This document shows, in pieces, positions 1 through 11,119 of a stretch of DNA of 64,000 nt. Under the pieces are notes generated by a model. That model was not told the origin of the DNA. It did no database searches and worked only from the letters and a program-made list of their open reading frames with translations. The DNA is from Coffea arabica (lineage: Eukaryota; Streptophyta; Magnoliopsida; Gentianales; Rubiaceae), in NCBI RefSeq assembly GCF_036785885.1, contig NC_092320.1:15873557-15937556 (forward strand). The letters run 5' to 3'. Made by a program: the position numbers and the translations under genes. Within the stretch, counting starts at the first letter, position 1. Each line of letters opens with the position of its first letter.

Positions 1-957
1 ATCATCATAGTCATTCTTTTGATCAATGAAATTTGCCTCAACACCTTTGTCTTTCTTTTTCAACGATACTTGATAGAGGTCAACAAGATGTTCGGCCGTA
101 CGACAGGTACGAGACCAATGACCTTCCATACCACACCGGTAGCATTTTTCTTCATAAACTTTCTTTTCTCCATTTTTCTGATCGTAGTTATTTTCCCTCT
201 TTTGGGAAACATTTTGTTGCTTGCCACGGTTAAAATTTTCACGGGACACAAATTTACTACGATCACGTTCACAGCCACGGCCACGTCCGCGGCCTCCTCC
301 ACGGCCACCTCTACGGCCACGTCCACGACCTCGACCAGAATTTTGAAATTGGATCGCATTCGCTTCAGGGAATGGACTTGCACCAGTTGGTCGGGACTCA
401 TGATTTTTCAGCAACAATTCATTATTTTGTTCAGCCAAGAGAAGACATGCAATAAGTTCAGAATATCTTTTAAACCCCTTCTCTCGATATTGCTGCTGCA
501 GGAGCATGTTAGAGACATGAAAAGTAGAAAATATTTTCTCTAACATATCTTCATCAGTGACTTTTTCGCCACATAATGATAATTGAGAAGTGATTCTGAA
601 TATAGCTGAATTATATTTGTTGACAGATTTAAAATCTTGCAGCCGTAAATGAAGTCAATCATATCGGGCTTTTGGAAGAACGACCAACTTCAGGTGGTCG
701 AATCTTTCTTTCAAATCTCGCCAAATGACAAGAGGATCTTTAACAGTAAGATATTCTGATTTTAATCCTTCATCTAAATGATGACGAAGAAAAATCATAG
801 CTTTGGCACGGTCTTGGTTTGAGGATTCATTTTTTTCCACAATAGTATTACCAAGACCCATTGCCTCAAGATGGATTTCAACATCCAATACCCATGATAA
901 ATAATTTTTTCCAGAAATATCAAGAGGTACAAACTCTTGTTTTGTAAGATTAGCCAT
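1..957 (-). pseudogene. Copia retrotransposon gag, one in-frame stop, runs off the left edge
   Basis: Gag capsid/nucleocapsid polyprotein of an LTR retrotransposon. It starts at the ATG at 957-955 (MANLTKQEF), with a UBN2-type gag domain (FVPLDISGKNYLSWVLDVEI). After RYD there is a TGA at 657-655 where related Copia proteins have Trp (RYDWLHLRL). The same frame then stays open to base 1 through the rest of the gag domain, a long Arg/Gly-rich tract (about 355-265) and a CCHC zinc knuckle, CYRCGMEGHWSRTC, at 144-103. The pol part (protease, integrase, reverse transcriptase) would lie left of the window. Only one lesion is visible, so the element looks fairly young. Gag packages the element RNA in cytoplasmic particles. 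The Arg/Gly tract in other frames gives low-complexity shadow ORFs that should be ignored. Confidence 0.88.
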
Positions 958-1116
958 AAGAAATTGAAATAAGATTTTGACTTAGAAATTTACCTCAAAA
1001 GTCACTTGAAGAAATACGGGCAGAATTTCGGCAAAATCTTGTGCTTCACTTTTGTTCAAAATAGCGCCTCCGTTTCCACCTTTTTGCTCAAAAGTAGAGC
1101 TTTCGTGCTGATAACG

Positions 1117-1458
1117 TGTTATAAAACTAATAAAATGAAGATACTACAATAGGAATTGAAGAAGTACTAGAGAAAGGAGTAGAGAAAGGGAGAACGATAT
1201 CCTTATATTTCAACAAGATACAAAAGTACCCACAAAAGGTCTCAATGTACCTCTATATATAGGCACTACAAGATTAAAGGTACATAAATCTTATTAATCA
1301 TCCACTCCTACAATAATATGAAAAAACCTATGAAACGGTTTGTTCACTACATGAATGGATTTATGAATTGTAACTTATATACATAAGTAGCCATAAAATC
1401 ATGAATTAATTCTCTTGGAAATACAAAGGGACATCCACATTTTTGTTATTTCATAACA
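1117..1458 (-). mobile_element. 5' LTR of the Copia element
   Basis: The long terminal repeat lies immediately upstream of gag on the minus strand. It is bounded by the inverted hexamers TGTTAT and ATAACA (1117-1122 and 1453-1458) and is 342 bp long. A TATATATAG box lies near 1252-1262. Just inside the element, minus strand from 1116, CGTTATCAGCACGAAAGC is a probable primer-binding region of the kind that follows many plant Copia LTRs. The outer flank is ggggg at 1459-1463, a candidate 5-bp target duplication; its partner is outside the window. Confidence 0.7.
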
Positions 1459-3194
1459 GGGGGCTTGTTTTGTTTTGATTTTTTCCATCCCAAATTACAT
1501 TACAATGAATTATACAGTATAACAAAAATCTAAGACTACATTGTACTTCCACCCAAAAGCTACTAACTCTCGCCATAATTAATATTTAAAGAGTAGTAGA
1601 GAATATAAAACCAGATTTGAAAAAAAAAAAGTAGCATTTAGTTTCAAGCATTCAACTTCAAGATTCTTTTAAGGCTCGTGCTTCCGTTAAAGTACGTAAG
1701 CAATGAGAACAGAAAAGAATTATTGAAAACTTTGTGGTGGGAAAAGTTAACTAATTAAATGGCATCCTTTTTATGATTTAAAGCATTACATAATTAAGAT
1801 GCCGGAGTAATCTTTTGATTAATTAACCATCCTTTCTTTCAATAGTTATCGCGTTAAATATACTTCACTTAAGTTCTTGATTTTGCTATACTTTATTTTG
1901 ATCAGAGTAGAATGATTTTTTCTCTTGTAAATGAAAATTTTTTAATATAAAATCTCCTATTACCTATCATCGAACTTTATCACCCAAGCCAACTCTCTCT
2001 ATGATTTGATCCAACGTCAAGTTGACGAGAAAGTCATAAATGCACATGGCATTTATTCAACTTTGATTGAGGCATAGCCCAATTAAGAACAACAAAATTT
2101 TGGCCCAAAAAAAAAGAAAATGAAAGAAAGAAAGAACAACAATAAGTCATTTCATAAGTCAATATTATGTAGGTTGCCAATTTCGACTACAATAAAAAGC
2201 AACAATGAATATTATCTGGGTTGCCAATTTTGACGGCCATATCTTAAGCTTTTTTTTTTTTTGTTTTTGAGCAACCATATCTTAAGTTTGTTGATTGAGT
2301 TACTCATTTCATAGCTCCTTTTAGCCCATTTGCTAGAATTTTTACACACTGGAGAAGGCAGTAGTCGACCTCAATCTCAGGTACAAATGGTTTTCTGGGA
2401 GAGCAAAAATGAAAAAAAAAAAAAAAAAAAAAAAAGGAACAGAACAAAACAATACTCAATATCAAACTTGCATCTCTTGAATTTTAAAGAACTTTTCTAT
2501 TTCCTTTTTGCTGAATGAATTTTTACTCGGTTACTAGCAAAAATACATAACATACACAATATTGGAGGTTGCATAACCCACCATATTGCAGACATGTAAA
2601 GTCAGAGTTTAGATGAAACGTCAAATCAGTGTAAATAGTAGTTAAGACCAAAAGGTCTGGAAGTAATCCCACAGATGAAAATGTTCAAGAATAGACAACA
2701 GTCAGCGATTACAAATCCCAACTCCTAAGCAACTAGTGACTGTTTGAACCAAATGATGCAGCCAATTGATGGATCTATTCACAAGGGTTCATGTCGGATG
2801 CAACATTTTGTTTCTCCAACACTAAATGCAGTGTAAATTATATTACAATACGGCACAGAATTGTTTAAATTGGAGTAGAAAGTAAAGGGATTTCTGCTGC
2901 CTTCAGAAAAGAAAAAGGTATCATGAAACTGAATTGGAGGTACTTTTCAACAAGAATAAGCATAGCAAAGCCTCTATGAAATTTGGTAGGAAACAAATGA
3001 ACATGCAACACATACTCCTTGCTGTTTTCTAAGCATTTACATGCATATTTCTTTCTGTTCTCTAGCTTTTCTGGAGGGCACCTATTTCCAGACAAAAGAT
3101 GCATATTTCTGAGGAAAGGCATTCAAAATGAGAGTAAATTCAAGCAATATGTACAAAACGGGGAAAAAGAACTATTTTTCATTTCAATCCAAGT
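1459..3194. other. Gene-free stretch, probable 3' flank and 3' UTR of the receptor-like kinase
   Basis: AT-rich sequence with no convincing ORF. It contains an A run at about 2412-2435, a T run at 2250-2260 and nothing protein-like. The part nearest 3194 is the likely 3' UTR of the minus-strand receptor-like kinase. Confidence 0.5.
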
Positions 3195-6100
3195 TCAGAA
3201 ATGAACTGAACTTTCACCAGAAGATGATAATTCTTTGCTTGCTAAGCTATTCCTTGAGTTGATGGACTGAAGTGCTTTCAGGACTTCAGACATACGTGGC
3301 CGTTTCTCTGGCACCACACTGGTGCATTGCACAGCAATCTCCAGGACTGCCAGCATTGCTTGTTGGCAGTTTTGTGAAATCTTTGGGTCAAGAACTTGAA
3401 CTGCCCCATTTTTTAAGTTGATCTTTCTTCTTACCCATTTCACAACATTGAGGGAGTCCATTGCTGCTGGTTGCTCTGCTTGACGGCCAGTAACAAGCTC
3501 TAAGAGGATGACACCAAAGCTGTATGCATCCGACTGTTCTGTAGCTTTTTTCGTATGACCATATTCTGCAAATAAAAATAGATACAAACGAGAAAATTGA
3601 ATGGTTAACTTGTCTATTTATGTTTTGAAGTACCAACTAACAATAGATAAAGAAGAACAACAATTGTTATTCAAAACTAGCAGAAATTTTCAAAGTTAAT
3701 TGAGAAGAAACTACATTTATGCGACTAGAGGGTGAAGTTACTATGATTCCAAATATTAACTAGAGATGTGCACTGACTAGCTTGTCAGTGGTGCACTATA
3801 TCGAAGAACTCGAATGATTAAGGTTGCAGAAAGCTGAAAATTTGCTGAAGCTACTTAATCAAGAACTGATCAGATACTTGTCGTCCTATATAATTCTTCA
3901 CTGGTAAGGTAGTATTTCAGTTCATAGAACAGACTACATGGCATTCATCTAACAATTGGAATTTAGACATCACCTCTATGTCAGATGTACCCGAGGGACA
4001 AACACTAGTAAATCATCAAGACAAGATTTTTCCAGGAACTTTTGTTCAAGTCACATGCTTGATAGCATGCCAGACACAACTTGCACCGTATAGAGATGAA
4101 TCACATCAGCTGCAAACTCAAGTTCCTCAAACAGCATTTACAAGACAATTAATGCAAGTAGCACAATCAGAACAAATGGATCATAGTAAAGAGTTCTAGA
4201 CCATTTCAGTACCTGGTGGAATGTAACAAGACTTCTCAGATCCCGATGCCAGGGATAGCTGATATGCAGTTTCACCAACAATTCTATCCAGAGCAAAATC
4301 TGTAAGCTTTGGTTCAAAATCAGCATCAAGAAGAATATTTCTTGACTTAATGTTCCTATGAAGCAAACGTGGAAGATAATCCTGGTGAAGATAAGCCAAT
4401 CCTTGAGCAACTCCAATAGCTATCCTCAACCTAATGGTCCAAGGTAGCTGAGAGTCGGGTTTTCTGATTACATCACCAAGACTCCCTCTTGATATATTCT
4501 CATAAATCAACAAGAGGGAATCATCATTGTGGCAGAAGCCTAGAATTTTAACAATATTTCGGTGCCTAATCTTGGCCAAGGTTTTAACCTCTGTCTTCAA
4601 AGCTTTGAAAGATTGACTTCTGAAATTCTCCAATCTCTTTACAGCAACGCTCTCTCCATTCGGTAAGTTTACGATATAGACTTGTCCAAAAGCTCCACCA
4701 TCTCCTCTAGCAGCCTTTCCATCCATAGCCATTATCAAATCATGCTCATTAATTCTCATAGGATAAAAGAAAACAGACTTCCAAGCATCCATTTGAGATT
4801 TTTGCTTGTGGGATTGTCTCAATACGTAGACTCCAAAAGCAACAATGGCTACCACAAAAACCAAAGCTATTGAGCTCAGTGCACCAGTTAATTTTGAAAG
4901 ATTAGCTGTTCTGTGCCTAGACTGGTCACCTGAACAAGTATTTGGCAATCCTGGACCACATAGATCAGGATTTCCTTGCAAAAAGGAAGCAGGAAGGCCA
5001 GAAATCAGTGACAATGGAACTCTACCAGACAGCCTATTAAAGGACACATTGAAGAGAGCAAGCTTCAAGTTCTGAAGGCCTTCCGGAATTGGACCAGAAA
5101 GGTTATTGTGGGAAAGATCCAGGTAAGTCAACACAGGCAAGTCTGCTAGTGATTGTGGTATTTCACCAACAAGATTGTTATCAGCCAGAGATAGTGAGAC
5201 TAACTTCCTACACTTCTTAACTTCAGGAAATCCCCCTGAAAGGTAATTATGGGAGAAATTCATGATGCTCATCACAGGTGAATCACAAAAGTTTGGAGGA
5301 AGCTCGCCATATAACTTATTCTGGGATGCAGAAAATCTATACAAGCTGCTTACCAGCCCAAGACCTTGAGGAACTTTACTTACAAAGCTATTATTATCAA
5401 TTTGAACTTGCTCCAGCTGAGTAGCTTTTGATATTGAATCAGGTATCTCTCCAGAAAATCTATTGTTCTCAGCTCTAATGAGCTTTAATTTGGGCAAAGA
5501 CCATAACCAAGAAGGAAAATTCCCAGTAAACATGTTGTTCTGAACCTGAAATCTCTCAAGGTTGCTGCATTCTTTAATCAAGTCATTGGGTATTGAACCA
5601 TTAAAAGAATTGGAATATAGACCTAGATTTGCAAGATCTTTAGCCTCACATATCCCATTTGGAAATGGCCCAAAAAGCTTATTTTGTGAAACATCAAAAG
5701 AAACCAAATTTGGTAGAGACATACCAATTGGAGGCAAGCTGCCAGTCAGATTATTAACAGACAGGTCTAAAATGGATAAACTTTTTAAACCCTCGAAAAT
5801 ATTTGGGATTTGACCATAAAAGCCAGAGCTTTGTAGCAAAAGCATCTCAAGCTTATTAAGCTTACCGATATCAGCTGGTATCTCACTCAGCAAGAAAGGA
5901 TTTTGAGATATATCAAGAACCACAAGCTCACTGCAATTTCCAAGAACCATTGGAACACTACCTGTAAGTAAGTTTCCACCCAAGTTGAGAACTTGAAGGT
6001 TATTAAGTAAGCCAATGCCTTCTGGGATTTTTCCTTCAATGTGGTTTCTGCTGAAATCAAGCACTTTCAGGAACTGGAACTGAGAAATCTGTTCTGGGAT

Positions 6101-6496
6101 TGTGCCCCAGATGAGATTGTTACTGATATTCAAGGTTTCCAAAGAAGCACATTGTGAGAGATGCAAGGGGATAGCTTGGTTGAAGAGATTGTCAGCAAGG
6201 TTGAGGTTGGTGAGATTAGGAAGCTGACATATAGATGGTGAGATTTCACCTGAGAGATTCATGCTCTGGAGGTCAATGAAGTAGACATTCTGAGGAAATG
6301 TATTTGTGCAAGTGACTCCAGTCCAGTTACAATGATGAATGGCTGTGGTGTTGGACCAACTAGAAAGAGTGTTCGAAACATCTTCAATTGAGTCCTTGAA
6401 TGAAAGAAGAATATCTGCTTCAGATGAAGCAGAGGCCAGGAGGAAGAATGAGAATGAAAAAGAGAGAAGAACAAAACACCTGCTGAAGATAGCCAT
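3195..6496 (-). CDS. Leucine-rich repeat receptor-like pseudokinase (At5g06940 type), two exons
   Basis: Spliced as exon 1 6496-4213 and exon 2 3565-3195 (2655 bp, 884 aa). The 647-bp intron has a GT at 4212 and an AG at 3567-3566, and rejoins phase 1 as IPP-EYGHTKK. The ATG at 6496 gives a good signal peptide (MAIFSRCFVLLSFSFSFFLL); an in-frame ATG 47 codons upstream would bury it. Order: signal peptide 1-25, LRR N-cap with the Cys-Asn-Trp motif, about 20 LRRs, a transmembrane segment about 537-560, kinase-like domain from about 597. Lys620 (AVKRL) is kept, but the catalytic HRD is HRN (HRNIKSRNILLD, Asn at about 715) and DFG is DFA (about 733-735), so phosphotransfer is unlikely. Exon 2 supplies subdomains VIII-XI (DAYSFGVILLELVTGR, RPRM). 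Arabidopsis At5g06940 is annotated as probably inactive with the same architecture, so the loss is probably ancestral. It would act at the plasma membrane; the ligand is unknown. Confidence 0.93.
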
Positions 6497-7354
6497 TGGA
6501 AACAGAATGAAAGATTGGCTAAAGTGTATGATATCAGAAAGTTTCTCTCTACAATCAGTGAAGTACCGAAGTGTAAGTAGTGAAGGGAGGATGAGAGTCT
6601 GTGACTGAGGGAAGTCCAATCTGTACTCATTTGTCAAAATGACAGTGAAAGGTAACCTTGGCTTTGTCTTTCCTTGTCAAACGAAAACCTCACGAATTTT
6701 GACTCTTGTAGATGGCATCTATGGAAAGTAAAGCCAAGAAGTCAATGATGGTTAAACTTTTGATTTTTAGGCCACAAAAAAAAATATTTTTTTTCTTTTA
6801 ATGTTTGCTTTGGCATTTTCTTTTTCTAGTCTAACATAATGCATTGCGTAATGATTGTAACTTTTTTTCAAAGTTTGGGAAGTTATATACAATGGATCAA
6901 TATAATAATGATAATCAGGTATTGTATTCTTTTTTTTATTTTTTATTTTTTAAAAAAAAGATAATTAGGTATTGCGTATTCATCTTGTTTGTTAATTTCA
7001 TACACAGTGTCGTGTTTACTTACTTAACTTACCTCATAATCTGTGGTTTACGACAATATGACTTTGAAATCAATTCAATTTTATCTTTATTATTTTCTAA
7101 ACTTATTAGATAAAGTGATTTTTTTTAAAATTTTGATGTTTCTATCACCTGCATTTACACGATACCATCTTCCAGATTCAACTCTTTGGTTAAAACATCA
7201 CTTCTGAGTTGAGTTCTGAGGGGCCTCTCTGTGGTTTTTTCTTGGCTTCGGCAGGAGACTTCACTTCGATGGGAATCCAAGAAAACTCAACCGGATCAAT
7301 TCAGTAGTTAGTTTGTGTATTTAATTATTCAACTATTTAAGAAAAAGTAAATAC
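6497..7354. other. Upstream region of the receptor-like kinase
   Basis: 5' UTR and promoter side of the minus-strand kinase gene. It is AT-rich with T runs near 6790 and 6940, and no ORF worth reporting. I cannot name a TATA box with confidence. Confidence 0.4.
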
Positions 7355-7503
7355 TCCTTTGGATTGCAATTTTTTTAAAATTTATTATATAAAAAATATA
7401 CTGTAATAATGTGATGTATATAAAGTAAAATAATAATTCAAAAATGTGTCCAGAGAACATTTAAAAAAAAAAATTGTTCACAAAAACTCACAATCCAAAT
7501 GGA
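7355..7503. mobile_element. MITE family A, copy 1
   Basis: Short fold-back element with ends CCTTTGGATTGCAATTTTT and CTCACAATCCAAATGG and an AT-rich centre containing GTGATGTATATAAAG. The same ends and core recur at 8475, 11577, 61133 and 63520, so this is a dispersed non-autonomous DNA transposon family. Confidence 0.6.
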
Positions 7504-7543
7504 TTTGTCTGGTTATTACCTATTGAATCAATAGTCAATACTA

Positions 7544-7892
7544 CTCCCTCCGTCCCACTTTGATAGTCTTGTTTTCTTTTTTCGTTTGTTCCAAATTATA
7601 GTCCACTTTCTCATTAAGAAATGTAGTAATCTTTCAAATTGTCTAAAATACCCTTATTAAATATCTTGTTATTAATACATTATTATTAAATACTAACCCA
7701 CTACATTGAATACATTGAGTTTTTCCAATACTAACCCATTAGCTGTAACTTATATTAATTGGCACTCTTCGTGATTAGCATAAGGGTATTTTAGGAAATT
7801 ATTAATCTAAATTTATGTTTCCAACCAAATTAATTACACTTTCTTAATCTGTGTGAAAAAAAACTAAAACTAACAAAACGGGACGGAGGGAG
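7544..7892. mobile_element. Stowaway-like (Tc1/mariner) MITE
   Basis: 349-bp element with perfect 13-bp terminal inverted repeats, CTCCCTCCGTCCC at 7544 and GGGACGGAGGGAG ending at 7892, flanked by TA on both sides (7542-7543 and 7893-7894). The CTCCCTCCGT end and TA target duplication are the diagnostic Stowaway signature. It has no coding capacity. Confidence 0.93.
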
Positions 7893-8474
7893 TACTATAC
7901 TACCACTAATGCCAAACAACTAAAAAATTGGTCTACTAGGTGGTTATCCCACATCGGGTTGGGACGGAATTTGGGTGGGTTTATAAGTCTCCTGAGGAAA
8001 CTCAAGAGTTGCCGACTTTTGAGGTTTACTCGAGATTTAGGTTTGTAAAGTCACAAAAGTCTTACGAAAGGCTTTGACAAAAAAAAAAAAGTCTTCAAAC
8101 CAATTTCAAGCTTTCTAATTTACCTCCTTCAAAAGTTTTTCTTTTTCTTTTTTTTTTGGTTTGTTGTTTAGCTTACAACAAATAAAAATTCAATCTCTGT
8201 ATGTGTTTTAAACTGTCTCTCTGAAACTAAATACCAAATGCCTCACAAATTTGGTACTCAAAAATAATATCAATTGTCCATGCTTTTGAATAATATAATG
8301 TTGAAAAGAAGTAATTGACTAGTACACTTAAATGTTATAAAAGAAATGCTTAAATTAATATTTATTCTTTCTTTGATGTAAATTCAGTAAATTTGGAAAC
8401 TCTAAAAATTGGAATTGCTAGAAAACAAAGAACGTTTCACAAACACATTAAGGTGAAATAATCAATGGATCATA
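7893..8474. other. Intergenic, possible old repeat with CCCACATCGGG motif
   Basis: No gene. At 7948-7965 the motif TCCCACATCGGGTTGGGA, followed by TTTATAAGTC, resembles the start of widespread plant LTR or TRIM-type repeats, but I see no second end. The rest is AT-rich. Confidence 0.3.
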
Positions 8475-8664
8475 TTGGATTGCCATTTTTTTACAAAAAA
8501 AAAAAAAATATTTTACTTTTTCTATAAAAATATTTCTCAATTATTTTTTAATCTCACGCACATCACTTTTTACCTTACACATATCAAATCTTTTTACCTT
8601 ACACACATCAAATGGCTACAATATTTTTTTTTATATAAATTCCAGAAAACAACAATCCAAACGG
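8475..8664. mobile_element. MITE family A, copy 2
   Basis: Ends TTGGATTGCCATTTTTT and AACAACAATCCAAACGGG. The interior contains CACATCAAATGGCTACAATATTTTT, shared with copy 5 (CATCAAATCGCTACAGTATTTTT). A short tandem duplication of TTTTTACCTTACACA(C/T)ATCAAAT is visible at about 8567-8612. Confidence 0.6.
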
Positions 8665-9589
8665 GCTCTATAATAAATTTGATTATCTGATTTCTCACTT
8701 AAAACTGAAAATGCCTATGGGATAAAAAGTGGCTGGCAAATTGGTATAACCGTACGAGTACTGCCAAAAAAAAAAAAAATCGCAAATTTACCAGAAGGGT
8801 AAAAGGACCCAAGGTGAATGGGGGTGGCATGGGGCTTTGCTTTGATACCCGTGACTCGGTTATTATGGTTGGGTTCCGAGTTCTGATCAGAGCAGACCGA
8901 GAAGACGACAGAATTAAACCACCCCCATGAATGCTTCCATTAAAGGACCTTTGTATGCTTTCTTCCTTCTCTTTTTTTTTTTTTTTTTTGAATCAAGGAC
9001 CCTTGTATAATTGTATCCTACTACTGCATGTTTCACTCATTACACACATCAAGCATGAAGTTTCTCATAATTATGAACACCCTCATTATTTTACTCGTTT
9101 CTACATAAAAACTCTCATGGAAAAATGCATTAGTAATTATAAGTTACACCCTACATGTAAATGTCATAGAATTGGATACTATAGAGATTTAAAATTAGAA
9201 CAAAATAGTTAAAAGCAATTTCAAGAATCGATGAATAAGTTTAAGCTATTGTAATTAAGAGGAGGTATGAGTTGGATAGTACGGAAGAACAGAATGTAAG
9301 CGAGAGATTTTGGATTCGTAACTTTTCAGTTGAACTAAAAAAATGGTATTATAATTAATTGCATAAATCGATAAGGCATCATTATCATAAAATAATAAAT
9401 CTCAAAGAATATTAGACTTTAACTAATGTTTCCATGTCTAAATCTTGTGCTACTATCCTTTGGATACGGTAATTGAAGGCATTAACTATACTCAAGAAAC
9501 AATAAATTAGAGAAGTAGGTTACATTGCAATTCTTGAAAGAGTGATGTTCTTCCTCCCAAATTATTAAAAAAAAAAATAACCGTTCCTT
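8665..9589. other. Gene-free AT-rich stretch
   Basis: I see no gene, RNA or clear transposon end here. Short ORFs are low-complexity (T and A runs at 8767 and 8970-8990). Confidence 0.4.
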
Positions 9590-9904
9590 TTAGTTTTAGG
9601 GCAAATTATCCAATTGACCCTTGAACTCTTTGTCTAAGTAAAAATAACTCTTTGTCTAAGTAAAAATAAGCCCCTCATCTATTTTTTGCTGACTTTAAGC
9701 CCTCGAACTTGTAAAATTGGACACCCGTGACCCTTTTAGCCAGTTTCTCCGGTTTTGCAACCGGAAAGTGAATTCACACGAATGCCAGTATGCTTTTAAG
9801 AAAGGCATTTTTGTCAAAAGATTCAAAACTCGCGCGATGCTAGGGTTTCAGTACCCCCTCTTGCGATCTCTTCCACACACAGTAGAACACGGTAGCTAAT
9901 ATTC

Positions 9905-10050
9905 TGGGTGAAGAATTGGGGGCTGATGCCGGGCTTGGCCTTCTCCAACAAGCTGATCTCGCGGGACGACGGGTTTCACTGTGACTTCGCATGCCTGTTG
10001 TACGGGCTGCTGAGGGCGAAGCTGAGCGAGGAGATTTTGATCTCAGAGAT
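9905..10050 (+). pseudogene. Captured fragment of ribonucleotide reductase small subunit (R2)
   Basis: Reading TTC TGG GTG AAG at 9903 gives [22 protein letters not shown], then [22 protein letters not shown]. This matches the conserved R2 segment [34 protein letters not shown], which contributes radical-site and core helices of the enzyme that makes deoxyribonucleotides. Only about 45-48 residues of a roughly 330-aa protein are present, with no start, no diiron ligand set and no stop of its own, so it cannot be an enzyme. After SEE the frame runs into unrelated sequence, where TTCACTGTGACTTCGC (9975-9990) is repeated at 10058-10073, probably a template switch or fill-in during capture. Confidence 0.85.
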
Positions 10051-10795
10051 GGAGGGCTTCACTGTGACTTCGCCAATGGAGGCCATGGTCATATAAATAG
10101 CTGGCTTTTCTACCAGAGACACCGACTTGCTTGAGCTGCTGAGTAGATAGACCCAGCACATTGTCGGGAAGAACTGCAGTCTCGCCACCGCAGAATGCTA
10201 CAAAGCGATTGTAGATTGAGGTGCTTGCTTTGTAGGCGAGTTGCTGATAGAGAATGCTCTTGGTGAGGGCAAGGAATGGGGAGTGGTGAGACTCAAATGC
10301 CGGAGGCTGGTGGGTATCGATCAGGGTAGCAAGTAAAGGGTCAACAACGCGGAGGTGGTGGAGAGCGGCGTTGATTTCACCATCGGGCGACAGGGGTTTG
10401 ATGATCTGGGGCAGAACCCTAGCTGATTGGACAGCACTACGCCTCCGATTCTTGGGCGTAGATGCCGTGGGTGTGGAAACTGTGGTGGAAGTAACAGCAG
10501 TGCTGGTCGACGCGGAGGTGGAGGTGATGGTAGTGGTGGTGGTAGAGGAGGAGGAAGCAGTGGTCGGAATAGGTATGGCAGAAGGGGAGGAGGAAGAATC
10601 AGTAATTTGTTGGGCTTTGGCCTCGGAAGTCTGCAAGGTGGGCATGGAGGAGGAGTTAACGACGGTGAGAACAACGGGGGTGGTGGCAATGGTGGAAGTA
10701 GGGTTAGATGACAGCTTTCGGATTTTTTGAGGTCGAATAGGTATTTTGGAAGGATTGGAGGGCTTCTGGGAAACGTCGGCATTGATGGTGTCCAT
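10043..10795 (-). pseudogene. Captured 5' part of an AlkA-like DNA-3-methyladenine glycosylase gene, ORF still open
   Basis: 250-aa ORF from the ATG at 10795 (MDTINADVSQKPSNPSKIP). It has a Ser/Thr-rich N-terminus, then LSPDGEINAALHHLRVVDPL, PPAFESHHSPFLALTKSILY, QQLAYKASTSIYNRFVAFCG and VLGLSTQQLKQVGVSGRKAS. This is the N-terminal half of the HhH-GPD glycosylases that excise alkylated bases (Arabidopsis At1g75230/At1g19480 type, from memory). Homology ends near YLYDH (about 10100); the last 18 or so residues are filler, some read antisense to the DNA next to the R2 fragment. The helix-hairpin-helix and catalytic Asp are missing, so no glycosylase activity is expected. Host 5' UTR sequence (10796-10913) seems to have been captured too. 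Functional only if transcribed, perhaps as regulatory RNA; the parent gene is not in the window. Confidence 0.88.
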
Positions 10796-11119
10796 GGGGG
10801 AGGAGACGAATGGGAGGGAGAGGGAGAGGTTGCGGGAGAGAGGAGAGGAGAGGGGACGGCATCGGTGGAGAAGTCAATGAGAAAAGAGGAAAGAGGAGTT
10901 GTTCCTTTTTTGCTTGACAAAAATGCCCTTCTTAAAAGCATACTGGCATTCGTGTGAATTCACTTTCCGGTTGCAAAACCGGAAAAACTGGCTAAAAGGG
11001 TCACGGGTGTCCAATTTTACAAGTTCGAGGGTTTAAAGTCAGCAAAAAATAGATGAGAGGCTTATTTTTACTTAGACAAAGAGTTCAAGAGCCAATTGAA
11101 TAATTTGCCCTTAGTTTTA

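Larger units (their letters stand above)
9599..11110. mobile_element. Pack-MULE carrying fragments of two host genes
   Basis: 1512-bp non-autonomous Mutator-like element. Left TIR 9599-9817 (219 bp) and right TIR 10914-11110 (197 bp) are highly similar inverted copies starting GGGCAAATTAT and ending ATAATTTGCCC. The 22-bp length difference is exactly one tandem duplication (9625-9646 and 9647-9668) present only in the left TIR. The flanks are a perfect 9-bp target duplication, TTAGTTTTA at 9590-9598 and 11111-11119, diagnostic of the Mutator superfamily. There is no transposase inside. The interior holds a ribonucleotide reductase R2 fragment on the plus strand and a DNA glycosylase N-terminal fragment on the minus strand, so this is a chimeric gene-capturing element. 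Confidence 0.95.

Noticed and set aside
10321-10957. Pro/Ser-rich minus ORF and Gly-rich or acidic plus ORFs
   Set aside because: Other-frame readings of the Ser/Thr-rich N-terminus of the captured glycosylase fragment.
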